This document shows, piece by piece, positions 25,021 to 35,377 of a stretch of 64,000 nt of DNA (within the stretch, counting starts at the first letter, position 1; each line of letters opens with the position of its first letter). The translations under genes and the position numbers were made by a program. The notes under the pieces are model-generated. The model searched no databases. It was given only the letters and a program-made list of their open reading frames with translations, and was not told where the DNA came from. The stretch is from Symbiodinium natans. Taxonomy: Eukaryota; Sar; Dinophyceae; Suessiales; Symbiodiniaceae. The stretch spans positions 306,001 to 370,000 of the forward strand of contig CAJNDS010002078.1 in NCBI GenBank assembly GCA_905221605.1. Direction: 5' to 3'.

Positions 25021-25903
25021 GCTCCTTCGAAGCCCGGCAAAAGATGGCCGCCGACTTCCTCCAGAAGGCGAACGCGCAACACGCCGACATGGCTGAGCGG
25101 CTCGACGATTTGCTGGGCTTTAAGCGTTGTATGGCGTTTTTCTTATGAAATTCGCTTTGTGAACTTGAGAGGCTGCATCACGAACAGAGTGCTCGGAGTT
25201 TTCGTGCCGAAACAAGATGAGGGAGAAGCCATGCCTTAGGCTGGAAAAGATCCTGGAGGAAGCCAGACAGGGCTTCTGGGACGACAACTTGTGCTGCTAT
25301 TGTGTTCAATGGCGCGGCAATGCAGATGTATTGATCATGAAGGTGTTGAAGCCGGCTAGGGTCGTGGCAGGGCTATACGGATGGGTTGCATAGATCACGT
25401 TGCTGGAACGGCGGCTGAGGTGCCGTGGCATCCACTGAGCTAGCGGCAATGCAGAAGGCCTTCGAGCACCTCATGGCCCTCCAGAGGCCGAGAACTGCGG
25501 TCCTTGGAGCTGCATCCTTGCTCCTGCCGTGACCGTGCTGCCGTTCCACTGAAATGCCCTAGAGCAGGGCTGCGCTTGGCCTGCTCGAGTCCATGCAGAG
25601 TGGAAGCATCAGGCACGGAGATGTCCAATTCTGGGCATGGCATGTTGTTTGCTGCATTAACAATACCCGGGCTGTTTTGGCGGGATGGTGTACGTAGAGG
25701 GTGGTGGGCGAGTCTGCCTTCAACTCAGTTTCAACTTGCCGTGCTCGACTTGTGCGGCGACTTGAGAAGCCGTTAACCCTGCCATGTCCCAAAGGTCAAA
25801 CGCATAAACAGCCCATGCATGGTGGCAGACAGGCAGCTGGAGTCTCGCCTCAGCATGGCTCGTGAACTGGGTCTGGCGCCAGATGCGTTTGCGGATGCTG
25901 CAG
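25021..25903 (+). CDS. Unknown alpha-helical protein, five exons
   Basis: Five exons join in one frame: 25021-25123, 25172-25188 (17-nt microexon), 25420-25486, 25568-25612 and 25833-25903. Every acceptor is AG followed by G; donors are GC, GT, GC, GC, then GC. The product reads SFEARQKMAADFLQKANAQH, then HADMAERLDDLLGFKLHHEQ, AVASTELAAMQKAFEHLMAL, ESMQSGSIRQLESRLSMARE and LGLAPDAFADAAG. It should be almost wholly helical and perhaps coiled coil. Both ends are open: upstream exons were not fixed, and downstream it either stops at 26091 (via an exon from 26054) or splices into the DUF4291 frame. No family recognised. Confidence 0.6.
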
Positions 25904-26087
25904 GCCAGTGCCCGGCGCGCCTGAACAGCTCCGTGCTCCTTAAGTTGATAACGCTCAAGCTTTGCCGTGTTTTGCCAAGATCGGTGTTTCGCAGCCTCGT
26001 CTCGGTCATGGTTGTTCCACAAGCTTGTAGCTTCTGCTATAATTAAGTGACAGGGTGTCAGTTGCAATCGGACACAAAACCTGGGGC

Positions 26088-27029
26088 ATGAATTCTAAAT
26101 TCTCAGCCATTGAGCCCGAGCCACTGGGATCCGCACAGAGAGCCATCATATTTGCAGGCTGCCCTCACCCAATGGACGAAGCTTCTCACGCCGAGCCTGA
26201 CCCAAAGCCGCTGACATGCGTTCAAGCCACGGGCAGTCCCTCGCGTTTGGATGACGTCCTTGCCACTAGCAGCCACTCGGCAGACGAGTCTGCAGATGAA
26301 GAGTCTACCGCCTCGGGCTCCCTGTTGCAAGACAGTTGTCCACCAGACAGCTTGCGGGCAGATCACGATCCTGAAGTGGATGCGCTGTCAAGTTCTAGCG
26401 GTGTTCAGGTTTTCCGTAGCCAGTGGGACGATGAAGGGGTGTACTTTTACCAGGCTTACAATGATGAGATTGCAGAGTGGGCAGTTCAACACCAGCAGTT
26501 TGGTGGCCCTCGATTCAACCCCACTCGCATGACTTGGATCAAGCCATCTTTCGCTTGGGTCTTGTATCGGTCTGGCTATGGGCATAAGCACAACCAGACA
26601 CGAATCCTGAAGGTGAAGCTTTCGCATGCTTCGGTCGCTGAGCTCCTGCAGCATTGCCAGTGCAAAACAGGCGGGGGTGGCTCCAAGGGCCGTGTGCAGT
26701 GGGATCCAGAGCGCGATCTGATGTCGGGAGATGGCAAGGCCCCTCGGCAGATGCTTCGCCGCAGAGCAATCCAGATCGGCTTGAAGGGTTCGTTATCAGA
26801 GCTCTATGTGAAGAGCGTCATTGGCATCGAGGATGTGACTGCGCTTGCCCACCGTGTCCATGCAGCACACACAGCGGCAGACTCAAAGCTTGCGATGTCA
26901 CAGCTGTTGCCGGATCTCCCGGCCGAGCGTCCGTACGTGCCATGCTGTCCAGAACCGGTCCTTCAGAGGCTGCGCATGTTGCCTGGGGGTGGCCCACTCC
27001 ATGCCAAACCGAGGGGCAAGAAGCGCTAA
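26088..27029 (+). CDS. DUF4291 domain protein
   Basis: A single 942-nt frame from ATG 26088 (the first in-frame ATG) encodes 313 residues. Residues 1-105 are acidic/Ser-rich and likely disordered. Residues about 109-285 match the DUF4291 family as I know it: YQAYN near 121, MTWIKPSFAWVLYRSGYG near 148, VQWDPERDL near 203, RRAIQIGL near 225 and a following IEDVT. DUF4291 has no established function; it is known mainly from bacteria and fungi. The C-terminus is basic (KPRGKKR). The TAA at 27027 may not be the true end: a GC donor inside its last sense codon (27025) and an acceptor at 27055 join it in phase to further exons. It could also be the 3' part of the helical gene upstream. Confidence 0.87.
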   Translation: MNSKFSAIEPEPLGSAQRAIIFAGCPHPMDEASHAEPDPKPLTCVQATGSPSRLDDVLATSSHSADESADEESTASGSLLQDSCPPDSLRADHDPEVDALSSSSGVQVFRSQWDDEGVYFYQAYNDEIAEWAVQHQQFGGPRFNPTRMTWIKPSFAWVLYRSGYGHKHNQTRILKVKLSHASVAELLQHCQCKTGGGGSKGRVQWDPERDLMSGDGKAPRQMLRRRAIQIGLKGSLSELYVKSVIGIEDVTALAHRVHAAHTAADSKLAMSQLLPDLPAERPYVPCCPEPVLQRLRMLPGGGPLHAKPRGKKR

Positions 27030-27055
27030 GTATTGACTGACCAACTTCTTTGCAG

Positions 27056-27610
27056 AGGGCAGTTTCACGGGAGGTTCCGGCAAGGGTCTCCTTTTGCCGG
27101 CCCCTGAACAGCTGTACAGAACCTCAGAAGCTGCCAAGAAGAAACCGAACACGACTGCTTCCTCCTATTCAGCACCAGCTAGGCAATGCATTACTGTAGC
27201 AGGCCTCGGCTTCAGACTCCAAATATGCCAGTACCTCTTTTGCTGCTGCCTGCACGAGCCTTTGTTCATGCTCAAAGCTCACTGCTCACCCCACCCAATA
27301 CATGACTGCCAAAACCGTCGTGCAGGCGAAGGAGTGTTGAAGCTGGCTGAGCAGAAGCTGGATGAACAGAAGGCCAAGTCTGGGGTGAAAGAATTTGGAA
27401 GACCGAGCAGCTTCAGAACCGAAGGTAAATAAAGCTGTGTTGCAGTGGTTGCCCTTGGTCTCTCAGGTGCAAGGCTGAACAAAAGCAGCAAACTCGGGGT
27501 ATGGATACCTATTGATACCTCATGGCTCCCTTCCTTCCACCGGTCCAGGCAGCGGCGCCAGGATTCCTCGATACTGCTCTGGATGCTTTCGCCAGTCATA
27601 GCTCGAGAAA
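27056..27610 (+). CDS. Spliced tail exons, probably of the DUF4291 gene
   Basis: Exons 27056-27202, 27326-27424, 27467-27498 and one starting 27549 share a continuous frame. They read GSFTGGSGKGLLLPAPEQLY, then SEAAKKKPNTTASSYSAPAR, EGVLKLAEQKLDEQKAKSGV, FGRPSSFRTEGARLNKSSKL and AAAPGFLDTALDAFASHSSR. Donors include GTAAAT and GTATGG and one GC; three acceptors are AG followed by G. The part is Lys/Ala/Ser-rich with no domain. It joins the DUF4291 exon in phase through a 31-nt intron, or else it belongs to a separate gene. The end is unresolved; a frame stays open to 28127. Confidence 0.55.
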
Positions 27611-28257
27611 GGGCGTCCTGGGAGTTGGAATGACCCATGGCTGCCTTGAACCTGGAACTTTTGAACCTCCAAGGTTCGCGCCTGTCTGTTGCTGCGCAGC
27701 CTTTTTTGAAGCATTTTCTCTGAGTTTTCTTGGTGGTGTCTGCAATGAGTGGGCCCCACATCCTAAGGATTGCGCTACAACGCTGTGTCGATCAGGCACG
27801 CGCAGCCAAAGTGCAGGCAGGGCCCTCTGTGTTGTCAGCCGAGGCCTGACCAAATTAACTGGAGAATTTACAATCATTTCCAAAGCCAGAAGTGCAGTGT
27901 CGTGTTACCGAAGGGACTTGAAACGAAGCGAGCAGCGAGCCACCTCACTTGTGAAAGCTCTTGAGCATCGGCAGGACTCCACCAAGCTTCACCGAGTCGA
28001 AGCAAAGCTTCACCTGCTCCTCTGTCCGGAATACCAGTTGAATACCAGGGGCTTTCGACATGCATTTGGTCATTTGCTTGCCTTGCATCTCCGCAGCTTT
28101 TGGGTGAAGCCGTGTCTTCGGCTATAGCATTGCGCTCCCATGATTGACCTCCCGGTCCAAGCATCGCATGGTCAGTTCACTAATTTTGCGGTTCCTTTTT
28201 GGGTATCCTAAATATCCCACTGGGACCTTGAAGTAGAGAATCCCCCACATGACTTAG

Positions 28258-28537
28258 CTGAACTTATTGCGCTTGTTGAGACATCTTCAGGCTCTGCGAG
28301 CGAAAAAGGGAGCCACTTGGCCACATATGTGCTTCAGCACGCAACCTGCCAAGAATTGCAATCCTTCACAACGCGTTTCCGAGATTCCATGGTTGGTGAG
28401 GTTGAGGAGTCGGGTTCAACAGGTTGGAGGCATTACATGTACAAACCCGGATGTCAGGATTGCACTTCTAAAGGCGGCGATGGCGGCGGAGGACAGTCCG
28501 GGGTGAAGCATCTTTTATTAACGGATGAGAAGCACAG
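28258..28537 (+). CDS. Long exon, unknown protein
   Basis: A 280-nt block after TTAG ends at a strong GTACGT donor. It reads ELIALVETSSGSASEKGSHL, ATYVLQHATCQELQSFTTRF, RDSMVGEVEESGSTGWRHYM and then a Gly-rich part (GGDGGGGQSG) followed by KHLLLTDEKH. The middle faintly recalls helical-repeat RNA-binding proteins (Pumilio-like YVLQH), but that is too weak to call. It lies 200 bp before the GNAT frame and may be an upstream exon of that or another gene. Confidence 0.6.
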
Positions 28538-28733
28538 GTACGTAGCAAAGACGGTTGAGACGCGAGCTCAGGAGTTTCCACTTGCTAGGGGCCGTTGCTG
28601 TTGACCGCTAGGGTGTGAAACTACTTGGGAGGTCTGTCAAAGCATGCTCAACTCGTCTACTTGAAGACCTTGTGCGGGTACTGTAGCATCCACTGGCTCG
28701 AAACCTGGGCAGTGGAGTTAGGCTTCTTCAGCC

Positions 28734-29582
28734 ATGTCTCGCCGCTGCAGGGACCGAAGCCGGAGCCCTCGCAGGGCGGCACGAGCACCCGGGAGCGCTC
28801 CTGGGAGCTGCGCACTAGAGGCCTGCAAAGATGCCCACAGATGGGCGGCATACGAATGCCACATGAGCAAGCCCACTTTCAAGGCAGAGGCGTGCCAAGT
28901 CCGCACGCGCGTGATTGCCGGTCACGGGCAATGTCGAACATTCATATTATGTGAACAGGGACGAGTGCCAAAGAGCACAGCACGTGCCAAGGACGGAATA
29001 GAGACCGCCCAGGCAGCAGTCACCGTCCGAATCAATCCGCATCACAACTACTCCTCGATGTGGGGACAGGTGATGCACATGAGCGCCCGGGAAGAACGAC
29101 AGGGGCACGGAAGCAAGCTTGTGATTGCCATGGAAGAGTTCCTGCGCCAGGAGGGTGTAGACACTGTGGTTGCCTACCCTGCGGCAACGAGGCAGGCCAT
29201 GCACTTCTGGACTAAAATGGGATACGCAAAGCAGCAGCAAAGCTTCCTGCCTGATGAGGAGCTGATTCCGAGACGGGAGGGAGGTCCACTGTGGCCAGAG
29301 GTCAGTGCGTCCACCGAGCAGCCCCTGGAGCGCTGGGAGAAGAGGCTATCGCTTGGCCAGTTGCGACCTCGCGATCCAAAGGATCAAGAGAAAATCAAGA
29401 CACGGCCAGGTGGCGATGGCCGCATGTACCGTGAGCTTGTGTGGAAGGCGAAGGATCTGAGGAGGAGGAAGGCCGCTGAGGTGACTCTGACAGCTTTGGA
29501 ACTACAGGCGTTGATGTCACCGCCGGTCCGCCGCTTGCGCGGCAAGCAACGTTCATCGGGCAATTGGTGTTCGAACGGGTGA
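28734..29582 (+). CDS. GNAT-family N-acetyltransferase domain protein
   Basis: A single frame from ATG encodes 282 residues. The N-terminus is Arg/Ser-rich (RDRSRSPRR), suggesting nuclear location. Residues about 95-165 fit a GNAT fold: a strand TVRI at 97-100, the beta4 strand VMHMSA at 113-118, acetyl-CoA loop ERQGHGSKL at 121-129, helix IAMEEFLRQEG, strand TVVAYPA and the typical AMHFWTKMGY at 155-164. The acetyl donor would be acetyl-CoA; the substrate is unknown. The tail is basic and Leu-rich. The apparent TGA overlaps a perfect GTGAGT donor (AACGG/GTGAGT), so translation probably continues in a further exon. ATG may also be internal to a larger gene. Confidence 0.75.
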   Translation: MSRRCRDRSRSPRRAARAPGSAPGSCALEACKDAHRWAAYECHMSKPTFKAEACQVRTRVIAGHGQCRTFILCEQGRVPKSTARAKDGIETAQAAVTVRINPHHNYSSMWGQVMHMSAREERQGHGSKLVIAMEEFLRQEGVDTVVAYPAATRQAMHFWTKMGYAKQQQSFLPDEELIPRREGGPLWPEVSASTEQPLERWEKRLSLGQLRPRDPKDQEKIKTRPGGDGRMYRELVWKAKDLRRRKAAEVTLTALELQALMSPPVRRLRGKQRSSGNWCSNG

Positions 29583-30582
29583 GTGGCTCAGAACATGCAT
29601 GCAAGTTCCTTTGAAGAGCCAGAGGCACTCGCAGTTGCCTGTGAGGGTGTGGACCTAACTACCAGTATCAGAGTTTAGTAAGATGTTTCTCGAGTCGGTT
29701 GCAACTGCGTCGTGTCATGCGCACGTCTGCCAGCATAGGGCAGGGCAGGAGTCGGGGGCACGACAAAGGTCATACGCGGTTTGGGGGATGTTTGGGGTGT
29801 ATTGTTAAGGGCCTGTTCCCAATCCTTGGTCGCGATATGCCCTCTCCTTGTGCTTTGGATTCACCCCGGCCCGTGCTCCCGACACCTGTTACCAGCTCAG
29901 CCATCATCTATGAATGCCTCAAGATCACGACAGGTGCTTGTTTTGAACTTGGGTGGAGAGAGAAGGCCTTTTGGCCTATCACCTGCGTCTTGTGAAAAAA
30001 GAACGAACAGGAAGGACTTCTGGAAAGGGTTGTTACTGTATCAAACGATTGCTGAAGCCCCGCGTGTCACACGGCATGGCCATCGCTGTAGCCAGATAGC
30101 ACCATGACTTGTATCCGGCCTTATGCCGCCAATTTTCTTGCATCATGGTTGTGCTTGGGAAGGATGCCTGGCTCCTGAAGGCTGCGACGGAGGTTCCGCA
30201 GATGGGTCAATGTGTTGAACCCATGGCTGTAGGCTGTGTGATGGCTGTGTGAGTACCCTCTTGAGACACTACGACCCGGAAGCGTCAGCATCATCAGCAG
30301 GAGTGCCGCCAGCGCTTCGGAGAAGTGACCTTTGGCGTCTTGCCAGCAAGTTCTTGAGCGTCACGCAGGCATGTGCCATGCCTCCACCCTTGCCCTTATC
30401 CTTGAATATCCTTGATGAACGTAGGTTAGGGAAGGCCCTGCATGTCTTTGTCTACCTGCACGTGCAGAAACCTGTGCCCCTCACCCCCAGACTGACCCCT
30501 TTCGGCAAGAAGACCCCGAGAAGGTTTTTGACAACAAGCACCTTCAGCTGTAGCCACGAAGCTTTGTTCCCTTCCACGCAAG
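29583..30582. other. No gene recognised
   Basis: Short open frames only. A frame from 30249 (about 50 codons ending near a CAG/GC boundary) is plausible but unproven. Confidence 0.4.
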
Positions 30583-30676
30583 GTGTGGACCTGACGTTGG
30601 CGAAGTGCCAGCTCGAGATTTGGGAAAAGGCTGTTGCGATGCAAGCTTCTTGGACGAAGAAGGAAGAAGACGCAGG
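30583..30676 (+). CDS. Candidate exon, helical unknown
   Basis: After CGCAAG, starting with G, the block reads VDLTLAKCQLEIWEKAVAMQ and then ASWTKKEEDAG, ending at a GT donor. It should be an amphipathic helix. No family recognised. Confidence 0.45.
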
Positions 30677-31244
30677 GTTGCTTCAACCAGCTAGGCTAAA
30701 CGAGGGGAATCAAACAGTGCGGCACGCAGAATTTCAAAACGCAGCGAGGCGAAGCGCTGTTCAACGTTCAGTTGGGCATGGAGAGCTTCGTGCAAAAGTA
30801 TGATTTCAGTTGTTCTTGCCTGTAACTATGTTGGAGAAGGACTGGTTGCCCCAACTAGTCTTATTTAATGTGAGCTTGAGAAGAACCCTACGCAGAGGCT
30901 GCGGGAGGTGGACATATGTACCTGCTTACAGTCCGGAGGATTCCGGAGGGTGGCTGAGCTGGATGCTCGATAGATTGTGGTGAATTAGTTCCAGCTGGCT
31001 GTTCGCTAAGCGTCTACGGATAGCAGCATGATCATGTCGGAACTGGTTGTGAACGGTTTTCGTGAAACCTTGGCGCAGCAGTGTCACTCTGATAGGTTCT
31101 TCATCTGAGAGCTTAGGCTTTGTTTCCGCATCGATGTATTTCATGCAGGCTGCAGCGCCCACCGGTGAGACACGCAGACCGAGCAGCCTCAGGCATGCAC
31201 GGCTTGTTGGAGCAACTTGCAGTCCCCACTACCAGCAGCCACAG

Positions 31245-31401
31245 TTCCTTGTGAGGCTAGCCTCCCAGCTGACTGCCTGCGAGCCGGATCTGGAACGATC
31301 CGATGTTCTCTCGCCCCTAGCGGCACCGCCATCGGCCTCAACATCCTCTGCATACACGGCAGCGCCCGCTGCGCCCCCACAGGAGGCTGCAAGCCCAAAT
31401 G
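31245..31401 (+). CDS. Candidate exon, helix then Ala/Pro/Ser linker
   Basis: Bounded by CCACAG and a strong GTAAGC donor. It reads FLVRLASQLTACEPDLERSD followed by a Pro/Ala/Ser-rich linker (APPSASTSSAYTAAPAAPP). Typical of a linker between modules. Probably part of the gene represented by the following exons. Confidence 0.55.
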
Positions 31402-31992
31402 GTAAGCCTTCACCGCAAACTGGCAAGGACTATGAACTTGTCTGCAGGAGGGCGCCGTGATCGCCCTCCGTGCCGCCATGTTCCAAGAGCCTCTGCAGGT
31501 CAGGATCCGCCAGTCACGTGTGTTGCTGCCAGCAGCAAGTTGTGAAGCCAACTCGAACTGACAGCGGCAGCACGTCGGAGTTTGTTCTATGCGCAATACA
31601 CGGACTTAACATCAGTTCTGTGTACGACACCTTCGAATCATGTTTCACATGGGCTGCTCTCCTATACCTTTGCGCCCCGTGCTTTGGGAGGCAGGTCTCT
31701 TGCGACTAGCTATCGCTCGAGCACGCCGCGCGGGCGTGGCCAAGGAAGAGGTCATCAAGGCCCGTCCAGCATGGTGATGCTAGCAAGAATTTTCGGAGCG
31801 GCTACCAGAAATAGTTTGAACAGAATTGCTGATGTTGCTCTTTGTTGTCGGGCCGTATTACACCATAATCAATGCACAAGCTCTCAAGGAATTCAGGGGG
31901 TCACTGTGCTTGTGACGTTGACCATTGCCAGTTATGCGTGCTTGTCAGTTCTATGCACACGTCTGCTCGCATAGGCTGAGGCGGTGTTGCAG

Positions 31993-32317
31993 GAAGAGCG
32001 AGAGGCCTGCCAAGTTCGGCTTGTCAGCTGTCATCCGCATGTTGCAGCTGAGCAAAATCACGCGGCTCTCTTTGACAATATATCACGCTACGCAGATGGC
32101 GCATGCGTTCTATTTGCGTTCAATTCGAAGGGCCCCCTCGTCATTTGGCATGCCCCAATGGGTTTTAAGCATGGACTTCTTTGCTGCCCTGCCCAATGGC
32201 AGGTGGAGCAGGCTCTTGAGCAGCTCCGCCGCGCAGCTGCAGCACGGGATGTTCGTGCTCTCCGCCGTGCCATCGCGGACTGTGCAGATGTGGGAAGCCA
32301 AGTGTTTGAGGCAGAGG
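31993..32317 (+). CDS. Two candidate exons, Ala-rich helical repeat
   Basis: A 21-nt exon (31993-32013, EEREACQ, GT donor) and a 115-nt exon (32203-32317) join in phase; both acceptors are AG followed by G. The second reads VEQALEQLRRAAAARDVRAL and RRAIADCADVGSQVFEAE. The spacing of Ala, Leu, Arg and Asp (L..A...ARD...LRRAI..A) is that of short helical repeats seen in many alveolate proteins, by my recollection. No enzyme domain. Confidence 0.55.
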
Positions 32318-32974
32318 GTTCCCGGGGATGACCCCCCAACCCGGGGAATACGTCAGAACGTCTCCGGCACCCCTTGACCAATTGAACCTTTGAACTGATG
32401 AAGGTAGAGCCAAATGCATCCCTTACAAACGGGCTTCTCGGCTTCTCCAAGGCCGGTGTAGACCAGCGCCGCTTGATGTCTGCATCAACTCAACTCTGTG
32501 ATGCTCTTGGCGTGGCTTGTCTGCAAAGGCAGAAAAGAGGAAGCAGAGCAGCTCTAGCACGGATTTCTTAAAATCACTGTGTGCCCTGCATCAGCGCACG
32601 CCACCATGACACTCAGCTAAGGAGCTGCTGAAACGGGCACACCAGCATGGGCTCGCTTTGAGTGTGCTGACGGAGTCCTACCTTAGTGGCAGGTTTCATC
32701 GGTGCAGTTCCATTTGGGGTTGATGGGCTTCTTCTGATGTTCACCTGGATGATCCTGGATGCACAGAACCAGCACAGAACATGACATCACAGAACCACCG
32801 GCTGCGAACAAGCTTCTTTGAGCTCAGGACTTGGATCGCGAAAGGCAGGAGCTGCGCTACAGCCTTGCCGAAAAAAGAAGTTGCTTGGATGCGGCATGAA
32901 TCACAGTGCTTTAAGTCCGGACTTTTTGTTGTGCTTCTAATTTCACAGACACCGCATTCATAATCTTGCAATGC
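32318..32974. other. No gene firmly recognised
   Basis: A 58-codon ATG frame at 32398-32574 (MKVEPNASLTNGLLGFSKAG) reads as protein but has no boundary evidence. Confidence 0.35.
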
Positions 32975-33025
32975 GTACACACATTGCGTTACCAGACACA
33001 GGTATATACATATGTGTATACTAGT

Positions 33026-33050
33026 GTGTGCATACATACATACATATATA

Positions 33051-33086
<36 letters not shown>

Positions 33087-33215
33087 TGTATGTATGTATG
33101 TATGTATGTATGTATGTATGTATGTATGTATGTATTTATGTGTGTATGTGTGTATGTGTGTATGTGTGTATGTGTGTCTCTGTGTGTGTGTGAGTGAGTG
33201 AGTGAGTGAGTGTGT
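33026..33215. repeat. TATG microsatellite with GTGTAT and GAGT flanks
   Basis: A (TA)n start, about 20 TATG units (33056-33135), then TGTG/TATG units and a short (GTGA)n run at 33189-33212. The Tyr-Val-Cys-Met and Tyr-Ile-His open frames on both strands come from this repeat. Confidence 0.97.
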
Positions 33216-33385
33216 GTTGCTCTATGCCCTACCAGCAGACAGATCGCTTTCAGAGACCCCGGATTTCCTTCGAGGTGGTCTGCGCACGGTGTGCCGCGTT
33301 CGGCCACCTTTGGCCCCGGAGCTACACTCAGCGCTGCGCAGCCATGCGGGCCTGGCGCCAGTTCTGAGGCTGGGCAGGCTCAGAG

Positions 33386-33411
33386 GCGGAGAGAGAGAGA
33401 GAGAGAGACAC
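33386..33411. repeat. GA microsatellite
   Basis: (GA)n run followed by an A-rich stretch and GC-rich sequence. Similar GA-rich patches occur at 47178, 47300 and 51738. Confidence 0.85.
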
Positions 33412-33685
33412 GCCTAGAAAAAAAGAAACAGAGGGGCGCGCCCGGCGCGCGGGTGCTCCGCGGGGCTCCTCCAGCCCAGAAGAAGAATGGACAGAGGGGG
33501 AGAGAGAAGCAAGACATGCGCGTGTCATAATGACTAGGGGGGATTTCATTGAGCGGTCGCGGCATTCGAAATTCGAAGGAAGGGCGTGCACTCAACATCT
33601 GCGTCTGGTGCCCGAAGCGATTCAAGGATGTGTTACGCACGTTGACATGCGCCCTCCAGGGCGGCCACTTCGGTGGCTTCGCACG

Positions 33686-33720
33686 CAGGAAGGAAGGAAG
33701 GAAGGAAGGAAGGAAGGAAA
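33686..33720. repeat. GGAA microsatellite
   Basis: About eight GGAA units, followed by AAAAG. Confidence 0.95.
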
Positions 33721-34324
33721 AGATGTGTAGCCCAGCAGGACACATGGGTTGAGGTCAGGGGCTTCATGACGTCAAGGTCAAGGCACTCCGACATGCGCTG
33801 TCGAGATGAGTATGGAGAAAGAGCACAAGAATTCGTGTTCTTGTTGCAGTCTCAGGCGTGTGGACCGCCGAACTCTCGAGGCTGCGGGAAGGAGGGTGGA
33901 GTTTGCCGGTCTATCATACCATACTCGTATGATCTTGGGCTATATTGTATCATGCCCAAAGGCACGATGCAGTACGTTGGTGCAGTTGACGTTTGACCGG
34001 ATGGTCTTGCACGATGTGCGCAGGTTGCCCTGGCAAGCGGGAGTTATGCGACGTGCGATTTCAGCGCAGTACTGGGCCCGGAGAGCACGCAGGCAAGTTG
34101 CCGGGCAGTTGTTGGGACCTCTGGGCCGGTATCAGCCACTAGAGCGGATAGCCATGAACCAACTTGGTGGCAAAACCTTGCCGCACTGTCCCATAGTGGG
34201 TCCATGCGCACTTGCGTGCGTGTGCGCTTGCTGGGCACAGTTTATTTCTTGGCTGCTTTTATATACGTAGCCACGTCTTATTTGTAGCGCATGCAGACGC
34301 GCATGCACTCTGAATCCCCGGCAG
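33721..34324. other. No gene firmly recognised
   Basis: At 33806-34270 two + strand frames and one - strand frame are open and read plausibly; I cannot decide between them. Confidence 0.35.
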
Positions 34325-34444
34325 GTTGAGGTCTCGAGCGAGCTCCTTGGTCTGGCACAGGCGGCAATCGACGGAGGCAATGTGGCAGCAGCTCGGCCGC
34401 CCGATTCTCAACATTCAACATGTCCCATCAAGATTGCTATGCTA
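34325..34444 (+). CDS. Candidate exon, helical unknown
   Basis: After GGCAG, starting with G, the frame reads VEVSSELLGLAQAAIDGGNV and AAARPPDSQHSTCPIKIAML. The first half resembles the Ala-rich helical repeat at 32203. The 3' border is a guess; the frame stays open to 34645. Confidence 0.45.
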
Positions 34445-34968
34445 GCCAACCGGAGGAGGACGGCCCACCATATGCATGTAGGCCTAGTTGACAGAATTCT
34501 GGCGGTTCCGGAGTATTCGTCCAAGGTGACCATGAATAAACATGTTGGATCTGAGCACGGAGCTGCCTGGAGGTTATTGCTTGTGGGCAGCGCGGTGCGG
34601 GCAAGAGCTTTACGCTGCACCTTGGATGCGCATTGTGATCGCTGAGCCTGTTGGTTGGAAACTCAATGAATGCAGCACAGCTGTCATCTGTTTACATCCG
34701 TTTGCCATCCGCACCCGCAAGGTGTGGCTCTGCCGACCAGCCAGGCGTTTTGCCACGGCTCTTGGAGGCCGGGCATGAGAGCAGTAATTAGTATTAGGGT
34801 ATCCGGGAGAGAGCCTCTTCATCCGTTCATCCGTCCTGCTTTGCAGGAGCTCTTCGCAATCAAGAGCCGGGAGCATTGGCGTTCCGAGATCCACATTGTG
34901 ACTTAGACAGCAGGTCCAAACGTGAAGGTGATGTGGTGTTTTTGGGGGAGTCGAAAGGGTCGCCGTAG

Positions 34969-35237
34969 GCAAGCAAGATTACAGCCGACAGAGCTCTATA
35001 CGTTGCCAGGCTGGGTTCGAGCCCTTGGTGACCTTATAGTTTCTGAGAGCGAGGTAAATCAAAGCGCTCTTTCTGGACAATCGCTGAACCCTGTCAAGCT
35101 TGCAAGCTTGCCTTCCTTCGGACAATGAGAGTTTAAGATTCAGCACTGGCGGCAAGCGAGGATGTGCAAGCACTGGAGATCGTCGATGGTGGGCCACCAA
35201 CTGACCTTCTCAGCCAGGAAGGAGTTTTCGTGCAGAA
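34969..35237 (+). CDS. Two candidate exons, unknown protein
   Basis: First exon 34969 to 35047 (GC donor, in phase with the next) or 35053 (GTAAAT donor): reads QARLQPTELYTLPGWVRALG and DLIVSE. Second exon 35138-35237: SALAASEDVQALEIVDGGPP then TDLLSQEGVFVQ, GC donor. The TLPGWVRALGDLI segment is hydrophobic-aromatic and likely folded. No family recognised. Confidence 0.5.
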
Positions 35238-35377
35238 GCTTTCGTCGTTGTTACGTTGCTGGATGTTGCTTCGCTCTGATGATCTCTGATGGTGGGAGCT
35301 TCCTTCTAGATTTCAGCTGCACTCCTTCCTGGACGTAGGGCCAGTCAGTAGGTCCCCTCTGGACTCAGCCTCAACAG

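Noticed and set aside
32741-33307. 188-codon - strand frame with Tyr-Ile-His repeats
   Set aside because: Created by the TATG microsatellite.
34981-35040. Possible tRNA because of GGTTCGAGCC
   Set aside because: The word matches a T-arm, but no matching acceptor, D or anticodon stems can be drawn, and it lies in a probable exon.
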